A stretch of DNA of 64,000 nt, taken from the NCBI RefSeq assembly GCF_007049795.1, contig NZ_SCFY01000005.1:124001-188000 (forward strand). The letters run 5' to 3'. Positions 26,738-36,088 of the stretch are shown piece after piece. Position 1 is the first letter of the stretch, and every line of letters begins with the position of its first letter. The notes under the pieces are model-generated. The model did not search any database. It was not told where the DNA came from and saw only the letters and a program-made list of their open reading frames with translations. A program made the translations under genes and the position numbers. Origin of the DNA: Ectopseudomonas mendocina. Its GTDB lineage: Bacteria > Pseudomonadota > Gammaproteobacteria > Pseudomonadales > Pseudomonadaceae.

Positions 26738-27540
26738 GCCGTCACCTCCGCACGCGGGCTGAGGCTGCGGTTGAACCAGGGCTTGAGAAACTGTTTCAGG
26801 CGCTCAGTGGCCGGTTGCTGGAACATCTCGCCCGGCGCGCCGGTCTCGACGATGCGCCCGGCCTCCATGAACACCACCTGGCTGGAAATCTGCGCGGCAA
26901 AGCTCATCTCGTGGGTGACCATGACCATGGTCATGCCATCGTCGGCCAGGCTGCGGATCACCTGCAGCACTTCCTCGACCAACTCCGGGTCGAGCGCCGA
27001 GGTCGGCTCGTCGAGCAGCATCAGTCGCGGTTTCACCGCCAGCGCCCGGGCGATACCGACACGTTGCTGCTGACCACCGGAAAGCCGCGCGGGGTAGGCA
27101 TTGGCCTTGGCCGCCAGGCCGACACGCTGCAACGCGCTTTCGGCCAGGGCACGCGCTTCGCTCTTGCTCATGCCCTTGCCCAGCAGCAGGGGCGCCATGA
27201 CATTCTCCAGCACGGTCATGTGCGGCCACAGGTTGAATTGCTGGAACACCATGGACAGCGGCCGACGCACCTCGGCGATGGCCGCGGGGCTGTCCTGATC
27301 CCGCGGTTTGCGACCCGGACCGCTGTAACCGAGCAGTTGGCCGTCGATCCACACCTCGCCTTCGTCATAGGCCTCGAGAAAATTCATACAGCGCAGCGCA
27401 GTGGTCTTGCCCGAACCGGACGGGCCGATCAGCGAGACGATCTCGCCCGCATGCACACTGAGGTCGAACCCCTGCAGCACGCGGTTGGCGCCGTAGGACT
27501 TGCCCACGCCGCGCAGTTCAAGAAGGGGGAGGTTGCTCAT
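26734..27540 (-). CDS. Polar amino acid-type ABC transporter ATPase
   Basis: A 268-residue ATPase of the GlnQ/HisP class: Walker A GPSGSGKTT, Q-loop MVFQQFNLWPHM, signature LSGGQQQRVGIARAL, Walker B LMLLDEPTSALDPE and switch histidine VMVTHEM. The ATG at 27540 (MSNLPLLELRGVGKSYG) fits the family start; a 17-codon upstream extension overlaps the permease. Operon member between the permeases and the amidohydrolase. Confidence 0.95.
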   Translation of the reverse strand: MSNLPLLELRGVGKSYGANRVLQGFDLSVHAGEIVSLIGPSGSGKTTALRCMNFLEAYDEGEVWIDGQLLGYSGPGRKPRDQDSPAAIAEVRRPLSMVFQQFNLWPHMTVLENVMAPLLLGKGMSKSEARALAESALQRVGLAAKANAYPARLSGGQQQRVGIARALAVKPRLMLLDEPTSALDPELVEEVLQVIRSLADDGMTMVMVTHEMSFAAQISSQVVFMEAGRIVETGAPGEMFQQPATERLKQFLKPWFNRSLSPRAEVTA

Positions 27541-27544
27541 CGAT

Positions 27545-28192
27545 TCATCCTCGCAGGTAGCGCGTGGCACGCCGGCCAAGCCCGGCGGCAACGAAACCGA
27601 CCAGCAGCGTCAGCAGCCAGTACGAAAGCACCAGCAGCACATAGGGCACGACATAGGAAAAGGTGCTGGACACGATCTGTCCGGCGGTCATGGTCAGTTC
27701 CGGCACGGTGATGATCGACGCCACCGCGCTCTCCTTGATGGTCAGGATCACCTGGTTGCCCAGCAGCGGCAGGGCGAAGGCCATGGCCTGCGGTGCCTGG
27801 ATATGCCAGAAGGTCTGCACGCCACTGAGGCCGTGCACGCGCGCCGCCTCCAGCTGCCCGTTGGGCACGCTGGCCCAGGCCGAACGCAGCAGTTCGGCGA
27901 AATAGGCCGCGCTGTACAACCCCAGCGCCAGGATGCTGGCCTGCACCGCATCGAGGGTCAGACCCAGCACCGGCAGGCCAAAGTAGATCAGCAGCAGTTG
28001 GGCCAGGAACGGTGTTCCGCGCACCAGCCAGACGTACAGCCGATACAGGCCGATGAAACCGGGCACGGCCAGGCGCAGGGCATTGAGCACGAAGCCCAGC
28101 AGCAGACCGAAGGCCGCGCCGGCAAAGCTGATGCCCAGGGTGACCAGCAACGCCTGACCGAAATCGGGGAGGTAGTTCATCCAGTTCTCCAT
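27545..28192 (-). CDS. Amino acid-type ABC transporter permease 1
   Basis: A 215-residue HisM/GlnP-family permease with about five transmembrane helices and the EAA-loop ATPase contact (LEAARVHGLSGVQTFWHIQA). WLVRGTPFLAQLLLIYFGLP is the family hallmark. It overlaps the second permease by 1 base and is followed 4 bases later by the ATPase gene. Confidence 0.94.
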   Translation of the reverse strand: MENWMNYLPDFGQALLVTLGISFAGAAFGLLLGFVLNALRLAVPGFIGLYRLYVWLVRGTPFLAQLLLIYFGLPVLGLTLDAVQASILALGLYSAAYFAELLRSAWASVPNGQLEAARVHGLSGVQTFWHIQAPQAMAFALPLLGNQVILTIKESAVASIITVPELTMTAGQIVSSTFSYVVPYVLLVLSYWLLTLLVGFVAAGLGRRATRYLRG

Positions 28193-28848
28193 CAGTTGCG
28201 GGCCTGCCAGCGTCGTTCCAGCTCACGCCCGAGCAGGGCCAGCAGGCTGGTCAACGCCAGGTAGAACAGCGCCGCTACCAGGTAGACCTCGAGCGGTCGG
28301 TAGGTCTGCGATACCAGCTGCTGGCTGACCCGCATCAGGTCGGTGATGGAGATCACCGAGACCACCGCCGAGACCTTGATCACGTCGATCAGCTCGGAGA
28401 TCAGCGCCGGCAGGGTCAGGCGCAGCACCTGCGGCAACTGGATATGCAGCAACATGCGCCAGCGGCTGATGCTGAACACCGCCGCGGCTTCCAGTTGCCC
28501 GGCCGGGATGGCGGCGAAACCGCTGCGCAGAATCTGCGACTGGTAGGCCGCGGTATTCATCGCCAAGGCCAGGCCTGCCGCGACCAGCGCCGGAACGTCC
28601 AGCCCCAGCCCGGCTGGCAGATAGAACAGCAACAGCAGCTGCGCCAGCATTGGCGTACCACGAAAGAAACTGACGTAGACCCTGGCGAACGCCACGCAGC
28701 CACGGCTGCGGCTATTGCCCAGCAGGTAGATCAGCACGCCGAGCACGAAGCCCAGCAGCATACCGGCCAGGCACAACCACAAGGTCGTCAGCGCGCCATC
28801 AAGCAAAGCCGGCCAGTAGAGCGCGAAGCGAGCGCCAAAATCATTCAT
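28192..28848 (-). CDS. Amino acid-type ABC transporter permease 2
   Basis: A 218-residue permease homologous to the neighbour, with FFRGTPMLAQLLLLFYLPAG and the EAA loop LEAAAVFSISRWRMLLHIQL. The two permeases form the heteromeric membrane channel. It lies 10 bases after the binding-protein gene. Confidence 0.94.
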   Translation of the reverse strand: MNDFGARFALYWPALLDGALTTLWLCLAGMLLGFVLGVLIYLLGNSRSRGCVAFARVYVSFFRGTPMLAQLLLLFYLPAGLGLDVPALVAAGLALAMNTAAYQSQILRSGFAAIPAGQLEAAAVFSISRWRMLLHIQLPQVLRLTLPALISELIDVIKVSAVVSVISITDLMRVSQQLVSQTYRPLEVYLVAALFYLALTSLLALLGRELERRWQARN

Positions 28849-28858
28849 CAGCGGCGAC

Positions 28859-29704
28859 TCAGATGCTCGGCTCAGGCATGGCGTCAGCAGGCACGTCCAT
28901 GCTGAAACCGAACCATTTTTCCTGCAGGGCCTTCATCGTGCCGTCGCGGTTGGCGCGGCCGATCCCTTCGCTGAACAGCTTGACCAGGCTGGCGCTGTCC
29001 TCGCCCTTGCGGCCGACCCAGCCGTAGTAGGTCTTCGGCCCGAGCATTTCATTCAGGGTGACGAACAGGCCCGGGCGCGACTTGATCAGCGGCCCCAGGT
29101 TGGACAACGACTGCGCCACACCATCGAGACGGCCGAGCGCCAGGTCGGCATAGGCTTCATCGAAGCTGACGTACTCACGAATACCTCTGAGGCCCGGCTG
29201 GCCTTCGGCCTTGAGCTTGGCGTCATAAGCCATCAATACCTGCAGCTGGCCGGAACCGCTCTGCGAGCCGACGATCTTGCCATTGAGGTCGCTCAGGCTG
29301 CTGACCGAAGCATCGTCGGCACGCTTGAGCAGCGCCACGGTCGACTCCGCAATCGGCGCGGTGAAGGCGAACTGATCGAAGCGCGCCTTGTTCACCGTGA
29401 CCGAGGTGACCACGAAATCGAACTTGCCGGTATCCAGGCCCGGCAGAATGCCCTGGAAAGGCAGATCCAGTTGCTTGACCTTGACGTCTGGCAGATCCTT
29501 GAGCACGTAATTCATCAGATCGACGCCATAACCGACGATCTTGCCGTTCTCCACCGACTCGAACGGTGCGAAGCGGGCTTCGGTAGCGATGGTGATCTGT
29601 TTGGCCTGCTGGATGCGTTGCAGCAGGTCATCGGCCTGGGCCAGGGAACTGGCAAGCAGGGTGACCAAGGCGAATGTCAGGTTTTTCACGGCACGGCGAT
29701 GCAT
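28859..29704 (-). CDS. Family 3 solute-binding protein of the ABC importer
   Basis: A 281-residue periplasmic binding protein with a signal peptide (to LAQADD, about 24). The family 3 start TIATEARFAPFESVENGKIV and GYGVDLMNYVLKDL is clear, as is DFVVTSVTVNKARFDQFAF. This class carries polar amino acids, opines or related cationic and ureido compounds. It heads an operon running to the DUF1989 gene and probably the cupin regulator. The ligand is unknown. Confidence 0.92.
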   Translation of the reverse strand: MHRRAVKNLTFALVTLLASSLAQADDLLQRIQQAKQITIATEARFAPFESVENGKIVGYGVDLMNYVLKDLPDVKVKQLDLPFQGILPGLDTGKFDFVVTSVTVNKARFDQFAFTAPIAESTVALLKRADDASVSSLSDLNGKIVGSQSGSGQLQVLMAYDAKLKAEGQPGLRGIREYVSFDEAYADLALGRLDGVAQSLSNLGPLIKSRPGLFVTLNEMLGPKTYYGWVGRKGEDSASLVKLFSEGIGRANRDGTMKALQEKWFGFSMDVPADAMPEPSI

Positions 29705-30048
29705 GGCGAGGCCTCTTCTTGAAGAGATGGATATTTATTCAAGTGGCTTGAATGAACTTACAAAGGCATGAAGCATGCCAACCCTTCAAAAGGCCGCCAG
29801 ACGCAAGAAATGCACAGCACGGGAGGGTCATTACGCACCATCGGCGAGCAAAGGAGTGCATGCATGGACTGCCATGGTGCGCGCCACCGCCAAGCGGCCG
29901 CGGCATCGACGCGTGATATTTCCTCACAGGTCAGAGCGAAGCTATCGCTTTTCTCACGCCCCCTGCGGCGTTAGTCTGCGGCCATCGACAGACGCTTCGG
30001 CCATGCCCGTCAACTGGCAGCCAGCCCATCAAATCTCAGGAGCACGCC
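29705..30048. promoter_or_regulatory. Regulatory gap between the ABC operon and trpBA
   Basis: A 344-base gap without a convincing gene, holding divergent promoters. At 29913-29932, GTGATATTTCCTCACAGGTC contains GTGA-N7-TCAC and matches the segment next to trpI; GAAGCTATCGCTTTTCTCACG follows in the same order as the trpI side (TTTTCT then GCC). A CAT lies 6 bases left of the motif, as the trpI start codon does at 5 bases in the other copy. AGGAGCACGCC is the trpB ribosome binding site. This looks like a TrpI-responsive promoter region. Confidence 0.55.
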
Positions 30049-31263
30049 ATGACCTCATTTCGCACCGGCCCCGACGCTCGCGGCCTGTTCGGCCGCTTCG
30101 GCGGTCAGTTCGTCGCCGAAACCCTGATGCCGCTGATCAACTCGCTGGCCGCCGAATACGAGAAGGCCAAGAGCGATCCGGCCTTCCTCGAAGAACTCGC
30201 CTACTTCCAGCGCGACTACATTGGCCGCGCCAGCCCGCTGTATTTCGCCGAGCGCCTGAGCGAGCACTTCGGCGGAGCGAAGATCTACCTCAAGCGCGAA
30301 GACCTGAACCACACCGGCGCGCACAAGATCAACAACTGCATCGGCCAGATCCTGCTGGCCAAGCGCATGGGCAAGCAGCGCATCATCGCCGAGACCGGCG
30401 CCGGCATGCACGGCGTGGCCACCGCCACCGTGGCTGCGCGCTTCGGCATGCAGTGCGTGGTGTACATGGGCACCACCGACATCGATCGCCAGCAGGCCAA
30501 CGTCTTCCGCATGAAGCTGCTCGGCGCCGAGGTGATCCCGGTCACCGCCGGCACCGGCACCCTCAAGGACGCCATGAACGAAGCCCTGCGCGACTGGGTG
30601 ACCAACGTCCACAACACCTTCTACCTGATCGGCACCGCTGCCGGCCCGCATCCGTATCCGGCCATGGTGCGCGACTTCCAGTCGGTGATCGGCAACGAAG
30701 TGCGTGAGCAGATCCTCGAGAAGGAAGGGCGCCTGCCCGACTCCCTGGTGGCCTGCATCGGCGGTGGCTCCAACGCCATCGGCCTGTTCCACCCTTTCCT
30801 CGATGACAGCGGCGTGCAGATCGTCGGCGTCGAGGCGGCCGGCCATGGCGTCGACACCGGCAAGCATGCGGCGAGCATGGCCGGCGGCGCACCGGGCGTG
30901 CTGCACGGCAACCGCACCTTCCTGCTGCAGGACGAGGACGGCCAGATCACCGATGCTCACTCGATTTCCGCCGGCCTCGACTACCCCGGCGTCGGCCCCG
31001 AGCACGCCTGGTTGCACGAGATCAAGCGCGTCGAATACGTGCCGATCAGCGATGACGAAGCCCTCGAAGCCTTCCATCACTGCTGCCGCCTGGAAGGCAT
31101 CATCCCGGCCCTGGAAAGCGCCCACGCGCTGGCCGAAGCCTTCAAACGTGCGCCGAAGCTGCCCAAGGATCACCTGATGGTGATCAACCTGTCCGGTCGT
31201 GGCGACAAGGACATGCAGACCGTGATGCACCACATGCAGGACAACCAGGAGAAGCACGCATGA
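30049..31263 (+). CDS. trpB: Tryptophan synthase beta subunit
   Basis: A 404-residue PLP enzyme that joins indole and serine to make tryptophan. The PLP lysine lies in [13 protein letters not shown], the phosphate-binding loop in [15 protein letters not shown], and [14 protein letters not shown] and [12 protein letters not shown] are the conserved N-terminal elements. Length is normal. It overlaps trpA by 4 bases (ATGA). Normally activated by TrpI. Confidence 0.98.
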   Translation: MTSFRTGPDARGLFGRFGGQFVAETLMPLINSLAAEYEKAKSDPAFLEELAYFQRDYIGRASPLYFAERLSEHFGGAKIYLKREDLNHTGAHKINNCIGQILLAKRMGKQRIIAETGAGMHGVATATVAARFGMQCVVYMGTTDIDRQQANVFRMKLLGAEVIPVTAGTGTLKDAMNEALRDWVTNVHNTFYLIGTAAGPHPYPAMVRDFQSVIGNEVREQILEKEGRLPDSLVACIGGGSNAIGLFHPFLDDSGVQIVGVEAAGHGVDTGKHAASMAGGAPGVLHGNRTFLLQDEDGQITDAHSISAGLDYPGVGPEHAWLHEIKRVEYVPISDDEALEAFHHCCRLEGIIPALESAHALAEAFKRAPKLPKDHLMVINLSGRGDKDMQTVMHHMQDNQEKHA

Positions 31264-32069
31264 GCCGCCTGCAGAACCGTTTCGCCGAACTGAAAGCGGA
31301 AAACCGCGCCGCGCTGGTGACTTTCATCACCGCCGGTGACCCCGACTACGCCACCTCGCTGAGCATCCTCAAGGGCCTGCCGGACGCTGGCGCCGACGTG
31401 ATCGAACTGGGCATGCCGTTCACAGACCCGATGGCCGACGGCCCGGCTATCCAGCTTGCCAACATCCGCGCGCTGGCCGGCAAGCAGGGCATGCAGCAGA
31501 CACTGCAGATGGTTCGTGAATTCCGCCAAGGCAACCAGAGCACGCCGCTGGTGCTGATGGGCTACTACAACCCGATCTTCGTCTACGGCGTCGAGCGCTT
31601 CATCGCCGACGCCAAAGAGGCCGGCGTCGACGGCCTGATCGTGGTCGACCTGCCGCCGGAGCATAACGACGAGCTGTGCGAGCCGGCGCAGAGCGCGGGT
31701 ATCGACTTCATCCGTCTGACCACGCCGACCACCGACGATGACCGCCTGCCCACCGTGCTGGCCGGCAGCTCCGGCTTCGTCTACTACGTATCGGTCGCGG
31801 GTGTGACCGGCGCTGGTGCGGCGACCATGGATCATGTCGAGGAAGCCGTGGCGCGCCTGCGTCGCCATACCGACCTGCCCGTGTGCATCGGTTTCGGCAT
31901 CCGCACTCCGGAGCACGCCGCCGAAGTGGCCAAGCGCGCCGAAGGCGCGGTGGTTGGCTCGGCGCTGATCGACAAGATTGCCGAGGCGAAGAGCCCGCAG
32001 CAGGCCATCGACGGCGTGCTCGGCCTGTGCCGCGAACTGGCCGAAGGGGTACGCGGCGCGCGCCGCTGA
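31260..32069 (+). CDS. trpA: Tryptophan synthase alpha subunit
   Basis: A 269-residue TIM-barrel protein that cleaves indoleglycerol phosphate and channels indole to TrpB. The catalytic glutamate and aspartate lie in [17 protein letters not shown] and [12 protein letters not shown]; the phosphate loop is [10 protein letters not shown]. Translationally coupled to trpB. Confidence 0.98.
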   Translation: MSRLQNRFAELKAENRAALVTFITAGDPDYATSLSILKGLPDAGADVIELGMPFTDPMADGPAIQLANIRALAGKQGMQQTLQMVREFRQGNQSTPLVLMGYYNPIFVYGVERFIADAKEAGVDGLIVVDLPPEHNDELCEPAQSAGIDFIRLTTPTTDDDRLPTVLAGSSGFVYYVSVAGVTGAGAATMDHVEEAVARLRRHTDLPVCIGFGIRTPEHAAEVAKRAEGAVVGSALIDKIAEAKSPQQAIDGVLGLCRELAEGVRGARR

Positions 32070-32090
32070 TACCCTCTCTGGCATACGCGA

Positions 32091-32124
32091 AAGCCGCTGA
32101 CGGAGCGATCCGTCAGCGGCTTTT
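32091..32124 (+). terminator. Rho-independent terminator of trpBA
   Basis: AAGCCGCTGACGG and CCGTCAGCGGCTT make a 13-base perfect stem with a 6-base loop and a following TTTT, 22 bases past trpA. Confidence 0.93.
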
Positions 32125-32171
32125 CATGGTTTATCGCCTGGATTTCGCGTTGTTCTACCCACCCTACGCGA

Positions 32172-33614
32172 TCAGTGTTCTGAGCCAGCCCGCTTGAGCA
32201 ACTGCTTGCAACGCTCGGACAGATGCACCACGCGCAGGTGCTTGCCGGCGCGCTCGTAACGCTCACGCAGGGTCTTCAGCGCGGCGATGGCCGAGTAGTC
32301 GACGAAGCTCAGGTGGCGGCAGTCCAGGGTTACTTGTTGCGGGTCTTCAGCTGGCTCGAATTGCGCCAGGAAGGTGGTACAGGAGGCGAAGAACAGCGTG
32401 CCATGGGCGCGGTACAGCTTGCTGCCGTCGGCCTGCATATCGCTGTCGGCATAGAGTTCGCGGGCGTGCTGCCAGGCGAAGTTGAGCGCGGCGATGACGA
32501 TGCCGCAGAGCACCGCCGTGGCCAGGTCGGTGGCGACGGTGATGGCGGTCACCGCGACGATTACCAGCACGTCGTTGGCCGGCACCTTGCCAGCGACGCG
32601 CAGTGAACCCCAGGCGAATGTCTGCTGCGCCACCACGAACATCACGCCGACCAGCGCCGCCAGCGGGATGCGCTCGATCAGCGGCGAGAGGAACAACACG
32701 AAGAGCAGGATCATCACCCCGGCGACCACCCCGGACAGCCGCCCGCGGCCGCCGGAGCCGAGATTGATCACGGTCTGACCGATCATCGCGCAGCCGCCCA
32801 TGCCGCCGAACAGGCCGGAGGTCATGTTGGCCACACCGAGCGCCACGCACTCGCGATCCGGGTGGCCGCGCGTGGCAGTGATTTCGTCGGTGAGGTTCAG
32901 GGTCAGCAGGGTTTCCAGCAGGCCGACCAGCGCCATCAACACCGCGTAAGGGGCGATGATGGAGAGGGTTTCCAGATTCCAGGGAATGTCCGGCAGCATC
33001 AGGCTCGGCAGGCCGCCGGCAATCTGCGCCATGTCACCCAGGGTGTGCGTGGGCAGATCCAGCAGGTAGACCAGCGCACCGATGCCGAGAATCGCCACCA
33101 GTGCCGGCGGTACGGCGCGGGTCAGGCGCGGCAGCAGGTAGACGATGAGCATGGTCAGCGCCACCAGACCGAGCATCAGGTACAGTGCCTTGCCCTGCAG
33201 CCAGTGGCCGTCGTGCTGGAAGTGCTCGAACTGGGCCAGGGCGATGATGATCGCCAGGCCGTTGACGAAACCCAGCATCACCGGGTGCGGCACCATGCGG
33301 ATCAGTTTGCCCAGGCGCAGCAAGCCGAACGCGAGCATGATCAGGCCACCCAGCAGCACCGTGGCCAGCAGGTACTGCACGCCGTGCTGCACCACCAGGG
33401 CGACGATCACCACCGCCATCGAGCCGGCCGCGCCGGAGATCATCCCAGGGCGGCCGCCGAACAGGGCGGTTAGGGTGCAGATGATGAAGGCGCCATACAG
33501 CCCCATCAGCGGATTGACCTGCGCCACCAGGGCAAAGGCGATGCACTCGGGCACCAGGGCGAAGGACGAGGTCAGGCCGGCCAGCAGGTCGGCACGTAGG
33601 GAGGCGGGTTTCAT
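32172..33614 (-). CDS. SulP-family anion transporter with STAS domain
   Basis: A 480-residue SulP protein (about 12 helices) starting LRADLLAGLTSSFALVPECI, with GGMGGCAMIGQTVINLGSGG and SGVVAGVMILLFVLFLSPL in the membrane domain and a C-terminal STAS domain (VTLDCRHLSFVDYSAIAAL). The early PECI replaces the usual PQ motif seen in sulfate permeases, so the ion may be sulfate, bicarbonate or an organic anion. The ATG at 33614 is chosen over an extended frame without ribosome binding site. Convergent with trpA. Confidence 0.9.
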   Translation of the reverse strand: MKPASLRADLLAGLTSSFALVPECIAFALVAQVNPLMGLYGAFIICTLTALFGGRPGMISGAAGSMAVVIVALVVQHGVQYLLATVLLGGLIMLAFGLLRLGKLIRMVPHPVMLGFVNGLAIIIALAQFEHFQHDGHWLQGKALYLMLGLVALTMLIVYLLPRLTRAVPPALVAILGIGALVYLLDLPTHTLGDMAQIAGGLPSLMLPDIPWNLETLSIIAPYAVLMALVGLLETLLTLNLTDEITATRGHPDRECVALGVANMTSGLFGGMGGCAMIGQTVINLGSGGRGRLSGVVAGVMILLFVLFLSPLIERIPLAALVGVMFVVAQQTFAWGSLRVAGKVPANDVLVIVAVTAITVATDLATAVLCGIVIAALNFAWQHARELYADSDMQADGSKLYRAHGTLFFASCTTFLAQFEPAEDPQQVTLDCRHLSFVDYSAIAALKTLRERYERAGKHLRVVHLSERCKQLLKRAGSEH

Positions 33615-33769
33615 GAGCGAGCAACGTGTGGTCAAGCGAAAGGGCAGGCATGGTAACCCCCGACTCCGCTGACGAACACCCATCAGGCCAGAACACTGAT
33701 CCGAGGCAATGGATGACCCGCGTCAGCGGTGCATAGTCTGGATTTGCCATTCGTCGGAGTCTCGCCAGC

Positions 33770-35245
33770 ATGTCCGCTAACGCTGTTTCCCCGTCCTTGC
33801 GCCTACCCTGGGGGCTGTTGCTCGCGCTGCTTGCCGGCCTGGCGATCATCTTCCTGCCGGAACAGGCCGGATTACCACTGGCCGGGCAGCGCATGCTGGC
33901 AATTCTCGCTTTCGCGGTGATCGTCTGGATCAGCGAGGCCGTGAGTTACGAGGTCAGCGCCATCATGATCCTGGCGCTGATGGCCTTTCTGCTCGGCAGC
34001 GCACCGACCCTGGCCGACCCGGACAAGCTCATCGGCACCAAGGATGCCCTGAACATGGCCCTCAGCGGTTTTGCCAACTCGGCACTGGCGCTGGTGGCTT
34101 CGGCACTGTTCATCGCCGCCGCGATGACCCAGACCGGGCTGGACAAACGCATTGCCCTGCTGACTCTGTCCAAGGTCGGCGCCAGCACCCATCGCGTGCT
34201 GCTCGGTGCCATCGTGGTGACCATTCTGCTCAGCTTCATCGTACCCAGCGCCACGGCGCGGGTGGCCTGCATGGTGCCGATCATGATGGGGGTGATTGCC
34301 GCCTTCGGCGTGGACAAGCGCTCGGCCTTCGCTGGTGGCATCATGATTCTGGTGGCGCAGGCCACCAGCATCTGGAACGTCGGCATCCAGACTTCGGCGG
34401 CGCAGAATCTACTTACCGCCGGCTTCATGCAGAAGCTGCTCGGCCAATCGGTGACCTGGACTGACTGGCTGATCGCCGGCGCACCCTGGAGCCTGCTGAT
34501 GTCAGCGGTGCTTTACTGGGTAATCCTACGCGTCATGCCACCGGAAACCGATCGCATCGAAGGCGGCAAGGAGGCCGTGCGCAAGGCGCTCAGTGAACTC
34601 GGGCCGATGACCTTCGATGAGCGCAAGCTGCTGGCCATCGTCCTCACCTTGCTCGGTTTCTGGGCCACCGAGGGCAAGCTGCACAGCTTCGACACCGCTT
34701 CCACCACCCTGGTGGGCCTGGCGGCGTTGCTGATGCCAGGGCTCGGCGTAATGAGCTGGAAGCAGGCACAGCCGCGCATTCCATGGGGCACGGTGATCGT
34801 CTTCGGCGTTGGCATCAGCCTCGGTGGTGCGGTGCTGGCCACGGGCGCCGGCACCTGGCTGGCCAAACTGCTGGTAACCCACCTGGGCATGGATGGGCTG
34901 TCGCCGTTCTGGGTGTTCGCCGTGCTCGGTGGCTTTCTGATCATCATTCACCTCGGTTTTGCCAGCGCCACGGCGCTGACCTCGGCGATGCTGCCGATCA
35001 TGATTGCCCTGCTGCTGCAGCTTGGCGGAGACATCAACCCGCTGGGCATGAGCATGCTGCTCGGCTACGTGGTCAGCTTCGGCTTCCTGTTGCCGATCAA
35101 CGCGCCACAGAACATGGTCTGTATCGGCACTGATACCTTCACCGCCCGGCAATTCCTGCGCACCGGCATCTGGCTGACGCTGGCTGGCTACGGGCTGATG
35201 CTGGTGTTCGCCCTGACCTGGTGGCGTTGGCTGGGGTGGATGTAG
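33770..35245 (+). CDS. DASS/SLC13-family sodium:anion symporter
   Basis: A 491-residue polytopic transporter. The two halves each carry a substrate-binding hairpin: LSFIVPSATARVACMVPIM in the first and HLGFASATALTSAMLPIMIA with NAPQNMVCIGTDTF in the second. SLC13 relatives move di- and tricarboxylates or sulfate with sodium. The substrate is not evident. It stands alone, with a short gap to the SDR gene. Confidence 0.9.
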   Translation: MSANAVSPSLRLPWGLLLALLAGLAIIFLPEQAGLPLAGQRMLAILAFAVIVWISEAVSYEVSAIMILALMAFLLGSAPTLADPDKLIGTKDALNMALSGFANSALALVASALFIAAAMTQTGLDKRIALLTLSKVGASTHRVLLGAIVVTILLSFIVPSATARVACMVPIMMGVIAAFGVDKRSAFAGGIMILVAQATSIWNVGIQTSAAQNLLTAGFMQKLLGQSVTWTDWLIAGAPWSLLMSAVLYWVILRVMPPETDRIEGGKEAVRKALSELGPMTFDERKLLAIVLTLLGFWATEGKLHSFDTASTTLVGLAALLMPGLGVMSWKQAQPRIPWGTVIVFGVGISLGGAVLATGAGTWLAKLLVTHLGMDGLSPFWVFAVLGGFLIIIHLGFASATALTSAMLPIMIALLLQLGGDINPLGMSMLLGYVVSFGFLLPINAPQNMVCIGTDTFTARQFLRTGIWLTLAGYGLMLVFALTWWRWLGWM

Positions 35246-35302
35246 CGCAGACGACGAAAAGCGGGCAGCCTTAGCAGGCACGACTACAGGGAGCCAGGCC
35301 CA

Positions 35303-36046
35303 ATGCGCAAGAACCTGCTGATTACCGGCGCCAGCCGCGGCATCGGCCGCGCCACTGCCCTGCTGGCCGCCGCTGGCGGCTGGACCGTCGGCATCAACTA
35401 TCGCAGTGACCGTGACGCCGCCGATAAGGTGGTGGCGCAAATCGAGGCCATGGGCGGCACGGCCATCGCCCTGCCCGGCGATGTGGCGGTTGAAGAGGAT
35501 GTACAGCGCCTGTTCGCGGCCATGGGCAAGTTCGGCCCGCTGCACGGCCTGGTGGTCAATGCCGGCATCGTCGCCCCGCCCATGCCGTTGCTGGAGATGA
35601 GCGGCGAGCGTCTACAACGGATGTTCGACGTCAACGTGCTGGGCAGCTATCTCACCGCTCGCGAAGGTGCCCGGCGCATGGCCCGTAGTCGTGGTGGCGA
35701 GGGTGGTTCGATGGTGCTGGTGTCGTCGGTGGCCGCCAGTCTTGGCGCGCCCTTCGAGTACGTCGACTATGCCGGCGCCAAGGGCGCGATGGACGTGCTG
35801 ACTCGCGGCCTGGCCAAGGAGTTGGGCGGCGAGGGTGTACGGGTCAATGCCGTGCGCCCGGGTCTGATCGACACCGAGATCCACGCCAGCGGCGGCCAAC
35901 CGGACCGCGCCGAGCGCCTGGGCAAGGCGACACCGTTGGGCCGCGCCGGGCGTGCCGAGGAAGTCGCCGAAGCCATCGTCTGGCTGCTCGATGACAAGGC
36001 CAGCTACACCACTGGCGCGCTGATCGATATCGCCGGCGGCCGATAG
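35303..36046 (+). CDS. SDR-family oxidoreductase
   Basis: A 247-residue classical short-chain dehydrogenase: cofactor motif TGASRGIGRAT, NNAG-like VVNAGIVAPPMP, catalytic serine in VLVSSVAAS and YxxxK as YAGAKGA. NYRSD after the second strand suggests NADP. It may reduce a keto group or act as a glucose/3-oxoacyl-type dehydrogenase; no specific substrate can be assigned. GGAGCC precedes the ATG. Confidence 0.9.
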   Translation: MRKNLLITGASRGIGRATALLAAAGGWTVGINYRSDRDAADKVVAQIEAMGGTAIALPGDVAVEEDVQRLFAAMGKFGPLHGLVVNAGIVAPPMPLLEMSGERLQRMFDVNVLGSYLTAREGARRMARSRGGEGGSMVLVSSVAASLGAPFEYVDYAGAKGAMDVLTRGLAKELGGEGVRVNAVRPGLIDTEIHASGGQPDRAERLGKATPLGRAGRAEEVAEAIVWLLDDKASYTTGALIDIAGGR

Positions 36047-36088
36047 AGCCCAGGGTCGCGGCTAAAGCCCCTGCCACACTCGCAGTAC

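Noticed and set aside
29739..29927. A 62-codon minus frame upstream of trpB, possibly a remnant of a trpI 5' end
   Set aside because: A start codon is at the expected offset from the operator-like motif, but the codons after it do not clearly resemble TrpI, so it is not called as a gene fragment.
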